In this document: piece by piece, positions 36,478 through 47,132 of the stretch
Position numbering within the stretch: the first letter of the stretch is position 1
Layout: every line of letters starts with the position of its first letter
NCBI GenBank assembly: GCA_017480225.1
Contig: JAFVBB010000014.1
Coordinates: forward strand, 117,311-181,310
DNA: 64,000 nt
Direction of reading: 5' to 3'
From: Bacteroidales bacterium
Lineage (GTDB): Bacteria > Bacteroidota > Bacteroidia > Bacteroidales > P3
The notes under the pieces: generated by a model
Seen by the model: the letters and a program-made list of their open reading frames with translations, nothing else
Databases searched by the model: none
What the model was told of the DNA's origin: nothing
Position numbers and translations under genes: made by a program

Positions 36478-37236
36478 TCAGAATTCTGTCTTCATGTCGT
36501 CGTCCTCTTTCATGCGTGCGTAGGCTTCGGCGTCGAATGAGAACTGCCGTCCCCGCCTGCCTGGCTGGCTGTGGGGCTCTTCGCTGGCGAAGAGGTCGCC
36601 GATGTCCATGCGGCGCATCGTGTGGCTTTCCACGGTGGCGGCGCTGTCTGTGGCGGCGGCGTGCAGCACCCCGGCCTGCAGCATCTTCTTGTTGAAATTG
36701 CGGCGGTCGAACTGGCGTCCCAGTATGGCCTCGTAGAGGCGCTGCAGCTCGGGCATGGTGAAGCTCTCGTCAAGCAGGCCGAAGCCCACCGGCTCGAAGC
36801 GTATGTCGCGCCGCAGCCGCAGCAGTGCCTCGTGCAGAATGGTGTCGTGGTCGAAGGCCAGCGGCGGCAGGCTGTCGATTTCGACCCATCGCGCCTTGGC
36901 CGCGTCGTTGCCCCCGCGCACGTCGCGCTGCCGCGCCAGTGCGTAGAAGGCAATGCTCACCACCCGCTCGCGCGGGTCGCGGTGCACCGCTGTGAAGGCA
37001 CCCAGCTGGTGCAGGTTCGACAGGTCGAGGCCGGTCTCCTCGGCCAGCTCGCGCCGCGCGCACTGTTCGGCGGTCTCGTCGATGCGCATGAAGCCGCCGG
37101 GCAGCGCCCATGCCCCCTTGTATGGCTCCACCCCACGCTCCACGAGCAGCACTTTCAGGCTCTCCCCGTCGAATCCCAGCACCACGCAGTCGGTCGCCAC
37201 GGCAGGGTGAGGGTAGTTGTATGTGTAATTTTCCAT
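36478..37236 (-). CDS. Nudix hydrolase with C-terminal winged helix (NrtR/AraR-type regulator)
   Basis: A 252-residue protein. The Nudix box is complete (GX5EX7REUXEEXGU: GFMRIDE then TAEQCARRELAEETGL, residues about 48-70), so hydrolysis of a nucleoside diphosphate such as ADP-ribose is possible. Residues about 145-195 (LLDESFTMPELQRLYEAILG, RQFDRRNFNKKMLQ) form the winged helix found in NrtR-like regulators and in the Nudix-type sugar regulators of Bacteroides. It heads a five-gene minus-strand run and probably controls it through the repeated TGTGTAA sites at 37222-37435. Confidence 0.87.
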   Translation of the reverse strand: MENYTYNYPHPAVATDCVVLGFDGESLKVLLVERGVEPYKGAWALPGGFMRIDETAEQCARRELAEETGLDLSNLHQLGAFTAVHRDPRERVVSIAFYALARQRDVRGGNDAAKARWVEIDSLPPLAFDHDTILHEALLRLRRDIRFEPVGFGLLDESFTMPELQRLYEAILGRQFDRRNFNKKMLQAGVLHAAATDSAATVESHTMRRMDIGDLFASEEPHSQPGRRGRQFSFDAEAYARMKEDDDMKTEF

Positions 37237-37247
37237 TTCGGATGTTT

Positions 37248-37274
37248 TGTGTAATCAGGACGCAAAATTACACA
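37248..37274. promoter_or_regulatory. operator-like palindrome overlapping the Nudix promoter
   Basis: TGTGTAAT (37248-37255) and ATTACACA (37267-37274) are perfect inverted 8-mers 11 bp apart that span the -7 box. A further direct copy of TGTGTAAT lies at 37222-37229 inside the first Nudix codons. Confidence 0.65.
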
Positions 37275-37293
37275 CTTTTCCAAATACGGCAAA
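37263..37293 (-). promoter_or_regulatory. promoter of the Nudix-VWA-macro-ADP-ribosylglycohydrolase operon
   Basis: On the minus strand, TTTG (37293-37290), 19 bp, TAATTTTG (37270-37263). Transcription would begin near 37256, about 20 bp before ATG 37236. Confidence 0.75.
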
Positions 37294-37299
37294 ATAAAA

Positions 37300-37317
37300 T
37301 GTGTAAAAATGACACAT
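37300..37317. promoter_or_regulatory. operator-like palindrome upstream of the -33 box
   Basis: TGTGTAAAAATGACACAT: TGTGT and ACACA arms with a 7-nt spacer, lying just upstream of the Nudix -33 element. It matches the site at 37418-37435 at 14 of 18 positions. Confidence 0.6.
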
Positions 37318-37417
37318 GTATTCTGCAATATGCTAATAAACAGTTTTGTGAGCGGCGGGAAATTTTTGTAGATCTTGTTTTGTACCGTAGACTTTAGAAG
37401 GTGAAACAGCTCTTGAG

Positions 37418-37435
37418 GGTGTAATTTTGACACAT
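37418..37435. promoter_or_regulatory. distal copy of the operator-like palindrome
   Basis: GGTGTAATTTTGACACAT has the same arm and spacer layout as 37300-37317, 118 bp further from the gene. Its position fits a looping or divergent-control site. Confidence 0.5.
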
Positions 37436-37506
37436 TGGGATTGCGCTTCCAGTCTGTGTGCTCGCAGCCAGTGCAGTCACCGCACTGACTCCATGTAAAC
37501 ACCGTC

Positions 37507-37610
37507 TGTTCTTCGATTGTTCTCCGATTGTTCTTCGATTGTTCTTCGATTTTGTATCGAAGAACAATCGAAGAACAATCGAAGAACAATCGGAGAACAA
37601 TCGAAGAACA
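37507..37610. repeat. 11-bp-unit palindrome, copy 4 (4+5 units)
   Basis: The left arm is E V E E (37507-37550), the centre TTTGT, and the right arm E' E' E' V' E' (37556-37610). The outer four units pair perfectly, including V with V'. The extra right-hand unit plus the centre leave a 16-nt loop. CCGTC and GACGG extend the pairing outward by 5 bp. The left flank (TGACTCCATGTAAACACCGTC, of which 21 bp are shared with variation) groups it with copies 1 and 6. Confidence 0.97.
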
Positions 37611-37811
37611 GACGGCCCTGGGACGGTCCTGGTGCTGGTTCGTCGCTGTGCCGCCATGTCTGCGTGCGGTGGCTGGAACTGCGCCGGGGTGGGGTAGGAG
37701 GGGTCTGAGAAGAGTGGCTAATGGTTTTTGTTTCAGTTTGTTTGCTGCGGAGTGCCGGCATTGTGGATAACTTTTTTTGCGGCACAGGTCACCTATGTTA
37801 TATTTTTTGCG

Positions 37812-37819
37812 TAAATTTG
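37812..37819 (+). promoter_or_regulatory. probable promoter (-7) of the DUF3857/transglutaminase gene
   Basis: TAAATTTG matches TAnnTTTG and lies 21 bp before ATG 37841. No TTTG occurs at the right distance upstream. Confidence 0.45.
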
Positions 37820-37840
37820 CGCCTCAAAAGTAAACGCGAA

Positions 37841-39835
37841 ATGAAGCAGAAAACCTTTGCAATAATGGTGCTGGCGCTGCTGGTGGGCGGCGTGGCCGCC
37901 GCGCAGGAGAGGGCTTTGCCCAGCAAGTACGCCGGTGCGAAGACCATCACGCTCTTCGATTCGACCGGCGTCTACATGGAAGAGAGCGGCCTGAGCCATG
38001 TGTTGACCCACAAGCGTGTGAGGATGAACTCCTTCGCAGGTTGCGCGCAGTGGAGCACCTTCAAGATTGACTACGACCCGCTGTCGGCCTACTGCGAGGT
38101 GAGCCACCTGCTTGTCAGGCGTGCGCGCACCGGCGCGGTGGACACCCTGGTGTGGCCTGACGGGGTTGGCAGCCGCGAGGTGTACGACTACATCGCCCCG
38201 GCGCGCATGATCTACTGGGGGGCAAGCCAGAAGATGGTCGAGATTGGCCACCTCGACATCAACGACGAGGTTGAGGTGTGGACCTACAAGAAGGGCTACA
38301 CCTACGCCTTGCTGGCCGACGAGCGCCAGTCGCTCGGCACCACCTTCGCCTCGCTGCCCGAGGGCGACGACCGTTATGTGCCGCCCATGCGCGGCCACTT
38401 CTACGACATCGTGCCTTTCTGGAGCACTGAGCCGGTGAAAAGCAAGGTTTATCAAGTCAATATCCTCGACAGCAAGCAATTGCAGTATCAGGTCTACAAT
38501 GGCGATGTCGTCGTTGGCCGTATGCCTGCCGACGAGCAGGGACGCACCATCTACACCTTCAGCAAGAGCGACATTGAGCCGCTGGTGCGCGAGCCCAGGG
38601 CAGTGGCCGGCAACGACATCGGCTGCAAGCTGCTTCTCTCCACCAGCCCCGACTGGCAGGCCAAGAGCCGCTGGTTCTACGGCGTGAACGAGGACTACGG
38701 CAGCTTCAAGCCCACGGCGGCCATGAAAAAGAAGGTCGACGAGCTGCTGCGCGGCGCGAAGGACGAGATGGATTCCATCGGCAGACTCACCCACTGGGTG
38801 GCCGACAACATACGCTACGCGGGCATATCGATGGGCGAGGGCGAGGGTTTCACGCTGCACTCGGCCGAGATGAACTTCACCGACCGCTGCGGTGTGTGCA
38901 AGGACAAGGCCTCGACGCTGGTGGGGATGCTCCGCGCGGCGGGCTTCACTGCCTATGCCGCCATGACCATGGCGGGCGAGCGCATTGACCGCATTCCCGC
39001 CGACCAGTTCAACCACTCGGTGTGCGCCGTGCAGCTGCGCGACGGCACCATGCAGATGCTCGACCCCACCTGGGTGCCCAACGTGCGCGAGTTGTGGAGC
39101 AGCGCCGAGCAGCAGCAGGGCTACCTGATTGGCACCGCCGAGGGCTGCGACTTGATGGAGACCCCTCTTTCGGCACCTGAGAACCACTACGTGCGTATCA
39201 GTGGCGTGAGCCACATCGACGAGCAAGGCACGCTCGAAGGCACCATCACCATCACCGCCGAGGGGCAGAGCGACGCCGCCGTGCGCGGTGTGTTCAGCGC
39301 CAGGCAGAGCGAGTGGTGGGGCAACCTTGAGCGCGAACTGCTCAAGATAGCCCCCAACGCCGAGATAATTAACATTGATTACACCGACCCCGACCGCTAC
39401 CTGGAGCAGCCGGTGCGCATCTCGTACATATACAGCATACCCGGCTACGCCACCGTGAGCAAGAACACCGTTGAGTTCATTCCGCTGACGGCACGCAACT
39501 TCTACCAGCGCGCCATGGGCCACCTCTACTTCGACCTCACCCAGGCCGAGCGCACACAGCCCTTCGCCGACCGTTGCTCGAGGATGGTGCAGATTGAGGA
39601 GGAGATATTCCTCCCCTTCGAGCCCAAGCGCTTCCACTACCCCATGGTTGACGGCGTGGCCGACCCGGCCGCCTCGTTCGGCTGCGGCTTCCAGCTCGAG
39701 GGCAGAAAACTCACCTTCGGCGAAAGCCTGGTCTTCAGCAAGCGCCGCTACGAGGCCGCCGACTGGATGCCTTTCCGCGCCTCGGCCCTGGCGCAGCAGA
39801 AAGTGGCCGAAACACCTGTCATTGTCACTAAATAA
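37841..39835 (+). CDS. secreted DUF3857 / transglutaminase-like protein
   Basis: A 664-residue protein with a signal peptide (MKQKTFAIMVLALLVGGVAAAQ). The N-terminal half is a DUF3857 domain (KRVRMNSFAGCAQWSTFKID). The middle has a transglutaminase-like fold with its triad in DRCGVCKDKASTLVGML (cysteine), FNHSVCAVQL (histidine) and MLDPTW (aspartate), so peptidase or transamidase activity is plausible. The open frame continues upstream to 37721 but is not conserved there. The stop TAA shares one base with the ATG of the next gene. The pair looks like one periplasmic or surface unit; its role is unknown. Confidence 0.85.
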   Translation: MKQKTFAIMVLALLVGGVAAAQERALPSKYAGAKTITLFDSTGVYMEESGLSHVLTHKRVRMNSFAGCAQWSTFKIDYDPLSAYCEVSHLLVRRARTGAVDTLVWPDGVGSREVYDYIAPARMIYWGASQKMVEIGHLDINDEVEVWTYKKGYTYALLADERQSLGTTFASLPEGDDRYVPPMRGHFYDIVPFWSTEPVKSKVYQVNILDSKQLQYQVYNGDVVVGRMPADEQGRTIYTFSKSDIEPLVREPRAVAGNDIGCKLLLSTSPDWQAKSRWFYGVNEDYGSFKPTAAMKKKVDELLRGAKDEMDSIGRLTHWVADNIRYAGISMGEGEGFTLHSAEMNFTDRCGVCKDKASTLVGMLRAAGFTAYAAMTMAGERIDRIPADQFNHSVCAVQLRDGTMQMLDPTWVPNVRELWSSAEQQQGYLIGTAEGCDLMETPLSAPENHYVRISGVSHIDEQGTLEGTITITAEGQSDAAVRGVFSARQSEWWGNLERELLKIAPNAEIINIDYTDPDRYLEQPVRISYIYSIPGYATVSKNTVEFIPLTARNFYQRAMGHLYFDLTQAERTQPFADRCSRMVQIEEEIFLPFEPKRFHYPMVDGVADPAASFGCGFQLEGRKLTFGESLVFSKRRYEAADWMPFRASALAQQKVAETPVIVTK

Positions 39836-41325
39836 TGAGAAAGCACACCGTCATGAGAAAGATAATTTGCGCCCTGTTCATAGTCGCGTCGTCCCTTGCC
39901 GCGGCGGCACAGCAGCCCGACGCGGTTTACAAGCTGGTGCGCCAGCAGTGGACCGTAAACGACGACGGCACCAGTGACTACCGCTACCGCCACGAGGTGC
40001 AGATACTGCGCAACCGCGCCCTCACGGCCTATGCCGACAAGGGCGAGACCTTCGTGGTCTACAACCCCGAGCTGGAGGAGGTGACCGTGAACGAGGTCTA
40101 CACCCTGCAAAGCGACGGCACGCGGGTCGACATGCCGCAGAACGCCTTCATCTACCAGTTGCCGTCGCAGTGCGCCAGTTGCGCCCGCTTCGTGCACATG
40201 CGTGAGCTGGCCATGGTGCACACTGGCATGGAGCTGGGTTGCACGGTGGTGGTCGACTACACGGTGCACCGCCGCTACGACATGGTCAACGAGACCCTGA
40301 CCCTGGCGAAGGAATGCCCTGTTGAGCAGTGGGAGGTCAGCGTCAGCCTGCCTGAGGGGCAGGAGCTTGGCGTGCAGCTTAACGACCCGGAACTGAGGCC
40401 GTTCTCGCACACTGTGGGAGGTTCGGCCACGGAGTACACGCTCGTGGCGCGCAATGTGCCGCAGAGTTTTGACGAAAACTACATGCCGCCTGCGCAGCTG
40501 CTTTACCCCACGCTGCACTTCTACAACGGCACACCCGCATTCTCGCCCGCGTTCAACAGCCTCGGCCTGAAGGAGAGCGACAATATCGGCAACCAGCTGT
40601 GCGGAGGCAACCAGCGCGAGAATGTGCTGGCGCTGCGCGACTATGTGGTTGACAACATCCACCTTGACGACATCGAGCCCGCCCGCCTGGGCTACACCCA
40701 CGCTACGGCTGCCGAGGTGTGGCAGAGCGGCTGCGGCACCGCCACCGACAAGGCAGTGCTCCTGGCGGCCATGATCAACCAGATGGGTTATCGTGCCCGT
40801 GTGGTTGGCGACAACTTCGACGAGGTGGGGGTGATGATGGACACGCTTGAATACCGCCTCAATGTGCGCGAGAAATCGCCCATGACACTCTATGGCAAGG
40901 CCGAGGACGAGGTTTACAAGGTGAATATCGAGCTTAATAACGTGGAGCCCGATCTCGACACTCTTGAGGATGGATTCTTCCGTCTGTTGGTCCCTGCCCT
41001 GTACGACAACCCATTGCCAAACGCCCGCAACCTGACGCTGGTGCGCGAGGCTCCGATGCAGGGCACGCCATGCGATATTGTGGTCGACCTCACTTATACC
41101 CTGCCCAAAGGCATGAAGATGGTTGGCAAGACTGTCGATGTCAAGCGGGACTTCGATGGTATGGGCAGTGTGACGCTCAAGGTGAAGCAGAGCGGAAGCA
41201 AATTGCGTGTCGTACGCACCTTGAAACTTGAGCAGGCTGTGGTGCCTGTGAACGACTATAAATTTGTGCGTAAACTTATCGCACTGTGGCAGAGCTTTGA
41301 AGGCGTGCTGCTGCAAGAAAAATGA
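39835..41325 (+). CDS. second DUF3857-type secreted protein
   Basis: A 496-residue protein with a signal peptide (IICALFIVASSLAAAAQ) and starts at 39835 or 39853. It has a DUF3857-like N-terminal half (YRYRHEVQILRNRALTAYAD) and a shorter transglutaminase-like core: YTHATAAEVWQSGCGTATDK, AVLLAAMINQMGYRARVV. The cysteine is present, but I cannot see a clear histidine and aspartate after it, so it may be inactive. It overlaps the upstream paralogue by one base; the two are probably partners or a diverged duplication. Confidence 0.78.
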   Translation: MRKHTVMRKIICALFIVASSLAAAAQQPDAVYKLVRQQWTVNDDGTSDYRYRHEVQILRNRALTAYADKGETFVVYNPELEEVTVNEVYTLQSDGTRVDMPQNAFIYQLPSQCASCARFVHMRELAMVHTGMELGCTVVVDYTVHRRYDMVNETLTLAKECPVEQWEVSVSLPEGQELGVQLNDPELRPFSHTVGGSATEYTLVARNVPQSFDENYMPPAQLLYPTLHFYNGTPAFSPAFNSLGLKESDNIGNQLCGGNQRENVLALRDYVVDNIHLDDIEPARLGYTHATAAEVWQSGCGTATDKAVLLAAMINQMGYRARVVGDNFDEVGVMMDTLEYRLNVREKSPMTLYGKAEDEVYKVNIELNNVEPDLDTLEDGFFRLLVPALYDNPLPNARNLTLVREAPMQGTPCDIVVDLTYTLPKGMKMVGKTVDVKRDFDGMGSVTLKVKQSGSKLRVVRTLKLEQAVVPVNDYKFVRKLIALWQSFEGVLLQEK

Positions 41326-41445
41326 AAAAAATACAATGTGGCGTGCAATAAATGTCGCACGCGACGCACATAATAAGCGACGACAGGCCGCAGAGCCAGT
41401 CTGGCGGCAAGAAAAACAAACAAATAAACAACAATATCATCTGAA

Positions 41446-42885
41446 ATGAAACGGATAGTCTACTCTATCGTGGCGATGATGCTCCTGGCCGGAACAGTGA
41501 CGGCGAGAAACATCGATGCCGATGAGGCGCTCGAAGCCGCAGTGTATTACATGCAGAACAACACCGACTTCACGCGGTTTACCGCCCGCGACTACACTTT
41601 GGCCCGCACGTGGATGAACGACGAGCTGGGTGTGCCGTCGATGTACCTCTTCACCACACCGGCCCATGGCTGGATCATCATGGCGGCCTGCACCACGATG
41701 GATCCTGTGGTGGCCTTCTCCGACGACTCTGACTTCGACACCGAGAATGTGCCGCAGCAGGCCGAATGGTGGCTCGAAGGCTACAACTCTATAGTGTGCG
41801 AGGCGCAAAAGCGTGGGCGTGGTGTCGACAACGAGAAGTGGCTCGCACTTGAGAACCACTCGCTGAAGAGCAGCACCAAGGACACCCGCGTTGTGCTCAC
41901 CCGCGTGCGCTGGGGTCAGGGCAACGACAAGGGCAACACCTACAACATGTACTGCCCGCAGATCAACGGCGTCTACTGCGTGACCGGCTGCGTCGCCACC
42001 GCCATGGCCCAGTTGTGCTACTACTACAAGTACCCGAAGCAGCCCACCGGCTTTGTCGGCTACACCACTGCCAACACATACCTGTCGCTCAGATTGCATG
42101 ATTCGGTTCCCTTCGACTATTCCATCATGCCGGAGCGCGTCTATTCCGCCCAGACCTCGCCCGAGGCAAAGCGTGAGGTGGCCAGGTTGAGTTACTATAT
42201 CGGCGTGGCCTCAAAGATGAGCTACGGCACCAACGCGCAGGGCGGCAGTGGCGCCTATACCCCGAATGCGGTCAGCGCCATGGCCACTAACTTCAAGTAC
42301 AAGAATGGTGAGATTGTCACCCGTGGCTATGTCAGTGAGAGCACGTATATGAGCCGTCTGCGCGGTGAACTGGAGAAAGGCTACATCTGCTATATGAACG
42401 GCACCAGCCCCGTTGGCGAAGGCAACGACGCCGGCGGCCATGCATGGCTGGTATGTGGCTACCGTACCGACGATGAGGATCAGTATTATATGAACTGGGG
42501 ATGGGACGGCACCTCCAACGGTTTCTACAACCTTGGCAAGAACGATATGCCCATCGAAAGCCAGGGCTATAACTTCATCGAGCACCAGGGCTATGTGGTC
42601 GGACTTGTGCCTCCTGCCGACTCCATTGTCGGAATACGTGAGGTTGAGACTGACAATGCCGCCCTCGGTTCGGCCTATCCCAATCCTGCCACTGTAAGTG
42701 TTGAGCTCCCATACAGCACCGTCAGCGCCGCCGAACTCACTGTGTACAGCGTTGATGGCCGCAAGGTCAGCACGAAGACTGTGCAGCCCGGCAGCGGCTC
42801 GGTACGCCTGGACGTCGCATCCATGCCCGCCGGCATCTACATCTACCGCATGGGTAATGCCTACGGCAAGTTTGTGGTGAAGTAA
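41446..42885 (+). CDS. C10 (streptopain-like) cysteine protease with type IX sorting domain
   Basis: A 479-residue secreted protease precursor: signal peptide (MKRIVYSIVAMMLLAGTVTA), an inhibitory propeptide (residues about 20-140), and a C10 catalytic domain with C182 in VTGCVATAMAQ and H332 in GGHAWLVCGY. YYMNWGWDGTSNGFY follows, as in streptopain. The last 75 residues (AYPNPATVSVELP to the end, MPAGIYIYRMG) are a type A Por sorting domain. Tissue- or food-protein degradation is plausible but not shown. A terminator follows at 42909. Confidence 0.92.
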   Translation: MKRIVYSIVAMMLLAGTVTARNIDADEALEAAVYYMQNNTDFTRFTARDYTLARTWMNDELGVPSMYLFTTPAHGWIIMAACTTMDPVVAFSDDSDFDTENVPQQAEWWLEGYNSIVCEAQKRGRGVDNEKWLALENHSLKSSTKDTRVVLTRVRWGQGNDKGNTYNMYCPQINGVYCVTGCVATAMAQLCYYYKYPKQPTGFVGYTTANTYLSLRLHDSVPFDYSIMPERVYSAQTSPEAKREVARLSYYIGVASKMSYGTNAQGGSGAYTPNAVSAMATNFKYKNGEIVTRGYVSESTYMSRLRGELEKGYICYMNGTSPVGEGNDAGGHAWLVCGYRTDDEDQYYMNWGWDGTSNGFYNLGKNDMPIESQGYNFIEHQGYVVGLVPPADSIVGIREVETDNAALGSAYPNPATVSVELPYSTVSAAELTVYSVDGRKVSTKTVQPGSGSVRLDVASMPAGIYIYRMGNAYGKFVVK

Positions 42886-42908
42886 TCAGGCAGGAAACTG
42901 CGTAAAAG

Positions 42909-42943
42909 AAGGGATGCCCCATGTGGTGGCATCCCTTTTTTGT
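42909..42943. terminator. terminator between the C10 gene and the histidine kinase
   Basis: AAGGGATGCC (42909-42918) pairs with GGCATCCCTT (42928-42937), followed by T6. Confidence 0.88.
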
Positions 42944-42952
42944 TGGTCGTTC

Positions 42953-44161
42953 TCAGCCGATGAGGCTCACTGTGAATGTGGAGCCATTGCCAGGTTCGCT
43001 CTCGATGGAAATGCTGCCATGATGCAGGTGCACAACCTGCGCCACGTAGCTTAATCCTATCCCGAACCCTTTCACGTCGTGCACATTGCCGGTTGAGACA
43101 CGGTAGAACTTCTCGAACACGTGCTTCTGCTCCTGCTTGCTTATCCCTATTCCATGGTCGCGCACGCTGATTATGAACTTGCCGTCAGCGCGGCTTGTGG
43201 AAATAATGATATGCGGTGCTCCAGGTGAGTACTTGATGCCGTTGTCTACCAGGTTATAAATAAGGTTGGTCAGGTGCAGTTCGTCGGCCAGGACGGTTGG
43301 CGGCTCAGCGTCGAGCCTGGTCTCTATGCGCCCGCCACGGTTCTTGATAGTAATCAGAAAACTCTGAACCACTTTGCCGACAATGGCGTTCACGTCGATT
43401 TCGCGCAGGGTAAGGGCGAAGTTCTTGCTTGCCATCTTCGAACTTTGCAGTATTGTCTCGACCAGTATTCGCATACGCTGGTTCTCGTCGGCTATTATGC
43501 CGACAAAGTTGCTGCGCATGGCCTCGTCCTGCGCCACACCGTTGTCTTGCAGCATCTCGCAGGCGAGCGATATTGTAGATATGGGGGTTTTTATTTCGTG
43601 CGTCATGTTGCCGATGAACTCATTCTTCATGCGGTCCAGTTTGCGCTGGTTGTTGAGGGTGCGCATTGACACAATGAACATGGCAGCAATAATCAGTACC
43701 AGAAAGATGCTCATGTAGAGGTAAAGGCTGCTGTCGATGATGGTAAGCAGCGACCTCTTGAACGCCAGGATAATGAACAGTTGTCCGCTGGCGGTCACAC
43801 CGGCGGGGCTGAAACTGTAGCGGTATGGCGACACCTCCAGCATATCTTCCATTCCGGGGTCGGAACTGTAGAGGAACGAACCCTGGCTGCCGTCGTACAG
43901 CCCCACGGCAGGGTGCAGGTCGATGCCCACCATGAGCAACTCCTCGGCAATGAGCGAGTCGAGCGCCTGGTTGCGTATGTCGCCCTGCATCTCTACCCCA
44001 AGCTGGCGTATTACCTCGTCCATGGCCGTGGACACGCTAACGCTGAACATATTGTCGTTTACGGAGAAGGTGCGTCGCGTCTGCAAAAACTGGATGACCA
44101 CCAAACTAACCGCCGCCAGCGCGAAAATGGAAATTATGAATCCCCTGAACCAACGTTTCAT
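42953..44161 (-). CDS. membrane sensor histidine kinase
   Basis: A 402-residue kinase: a membrane segment at residues 6-26, a periplasmic sensor of about 110 residues, and a second membrane segment (YMSIFLVLIIAAMFIVSM). The DHp H-box is NEFIGNMTHEIKTPISTI, and the ATPase has N (YNLVDNGIKYSP), G1 (DHGIGISKQEQ) and G2 (GFGIGLSYVAQ) boxes. ATG 44161 gives the short basic N-terminus MKRWFRGF. No response-regulator gene is adjacent, so its partner lies elsewhere. It is divergent from pyrG across only 122 bp, one of two divergent gaps without the palindrome. Confidence 0.9.
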   Translation of the reverse strand: MKRWFRGFIISIFALAAVSLVVIQFLQTRRTFSVNDNMFSVSVSTAMDEVIRQLGVEMQGDIRNQALDSLIAEELLMVGIDLHPAVGLYDGSQGSFLYSSDPGMEDMLEVSPYRYSFSPAGVTASGQLFIILAFKRSLLTIIDSSLYLYMSIFLVLIIAAMFIVSMRTLNNQRKLDRMKNEFIGNMTHEIKTPISTISLACEMLQDNGVAQDEAMRSNFVGIIADENQRMRILVETILQSSKMASKNFALTLREIDVNAIVGKVVQSFLITIKNRGGRIETRLDAEPPTVLADELHLTNLIYNLVDNGIKYSPGAPHIIISTSRADGKFIISVRDHGIGISKQEQKHVFEKFYRVSTGNVHDVKGFGIGLSYVAQVVHLHHGSISIESEPGNGSTFTVSLIG

Positions 44162-44248
44162 TGCACGTGTGTATGCTTGTAATCGGTTATTATAACGATT
44201 GTTAAAAAAAAATATTGTGCACCGCCGCACGGTATGGGAAAAAAGTAG

Positions 44249-44256
44249 TATCTTTG
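44249..44256 (+). promoter_or_regulatory. pyrG promoter (-7)
   Basis: TATCTTTG lies 27 bp before ATG 44284. The -33 box is not evident. Confidence 0.5.
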
Positions 44257-44277
44257 CAGTCAGAAACAACACATTAA

Positions 44278-46553
<2,276 letters not shown>

Positions 46554-46567
46554 GCAATTGTCAAGTT

Positions 46568-47062
46568 ATGGAAGTCATACAGAGTTTTACCATTGACCAC
46601 ACCCACCTCAAGCCAGGCATCTACGTGTCGCGCGAGGACAAGGGTTTCACCACTTTCGACCTTCGCATCACCGAGCCCAACCGCGAGCCCGCCGTGGCAG
46701 CGGCGGCCATGCACAGCCTGGAGCACCTGATGGCCACCTGGTTCCGCAACTCGGAGGCCAAGGACGACGTGGTCTACGTGGGTCCCATGGGCTGCCTCAC
46801 CGGCATGTATGTCATCATGCTGGGTGGCTACACTGTGGAGCAGATGCGCCAGCTCACTATGCGCTGCCTGCAATGGGTGCTCGAGCAGGCCGAGGTGCCT
46901 GCCACCACGCCTGAGACCTGCGGCAACTGTCTGCTGCACGACCTGCCCATGTGCCAGTGGGAGGCCAGGCGCTATCTGGGCCGTCTGCGCGACGACTTCC
47001 ACAGCGAGTACACCAAACTGCGCGTTGTGCTTGACGACGGCAGGGTCTTCGCCGACGCATGA
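46568..47062 (+). CDS. luxS: S-ribosylhomocysteine lyase LuxS
   Basis: A 164-residue metalloenzyme that converts S-ribosylhomocysteine to homocysteine and the precursor of autoinducer 2. Metal ligands are H49 and H53 in HSLEH and the cysteine in TCGNCLLHDL; the catalytic cysteine is in PMGCLTGMYV. ATG 46568 gives the standard start MEVIQSFTIDH. With mtnN it forms a complete SAH-to-AI-2 route. Confidence 0.96.
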   Translation: MEVIQSFTIDHTHLKPGIYVSREDKGFTTFDLRITEPNREPAVAAAAMHSLEHLMATWFRNSEAKDDVVYVGPMGCLTGMYVIMLGGYTVEQMRQLTMRCLQWVLEQAEVPATTPETCGNCLLHDLPMCQWEARRYLGRLRDDFHSEYTKLRVVLDDGRVFADA

Positions 47063-47080
47063 CCGGCGCCATACAAAACG

Positions 47081-47117
47081 GCGAGCGGCCCGCGCAGTGC
47101 GCGGGCCGCTCGCTTTA
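47081..47117. terminator. strong terminator between luxS and the aquaporin gene
   Basis: A perfect 15-bp stem (47081-47095 with 47099-47113) with a 3-nt loop AGT, followed by TTTAT. Confidence 0.88.
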
Positions 47118-47132
47118 TGCCGCAGGGATGCG

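Larger units (their letters stand above)
37237..37840. other. divergent intergenic region with operators and palindrome copy 4
   Basis: These 604 bp are the longest gene-free stretch. From left to right: the Nudix operon promoter (37263-37293), three operator-like palindromes (37248-37435), palindrome copy 4 (37507-37610), and a plus-strand -7 box at 37812-37819. An AT-rich stretch at 37290-37440 contrasts with the GC-rich genes. The 100 bp after copy 4 hold nothing I can identify. Confidence 0.78.

Noticed and set aside
37507-37610. Palindromes read as CRISPR repeats
   Set aside because: No unique spacers occur between units, no cas genes are present, and the units are 11 bp.
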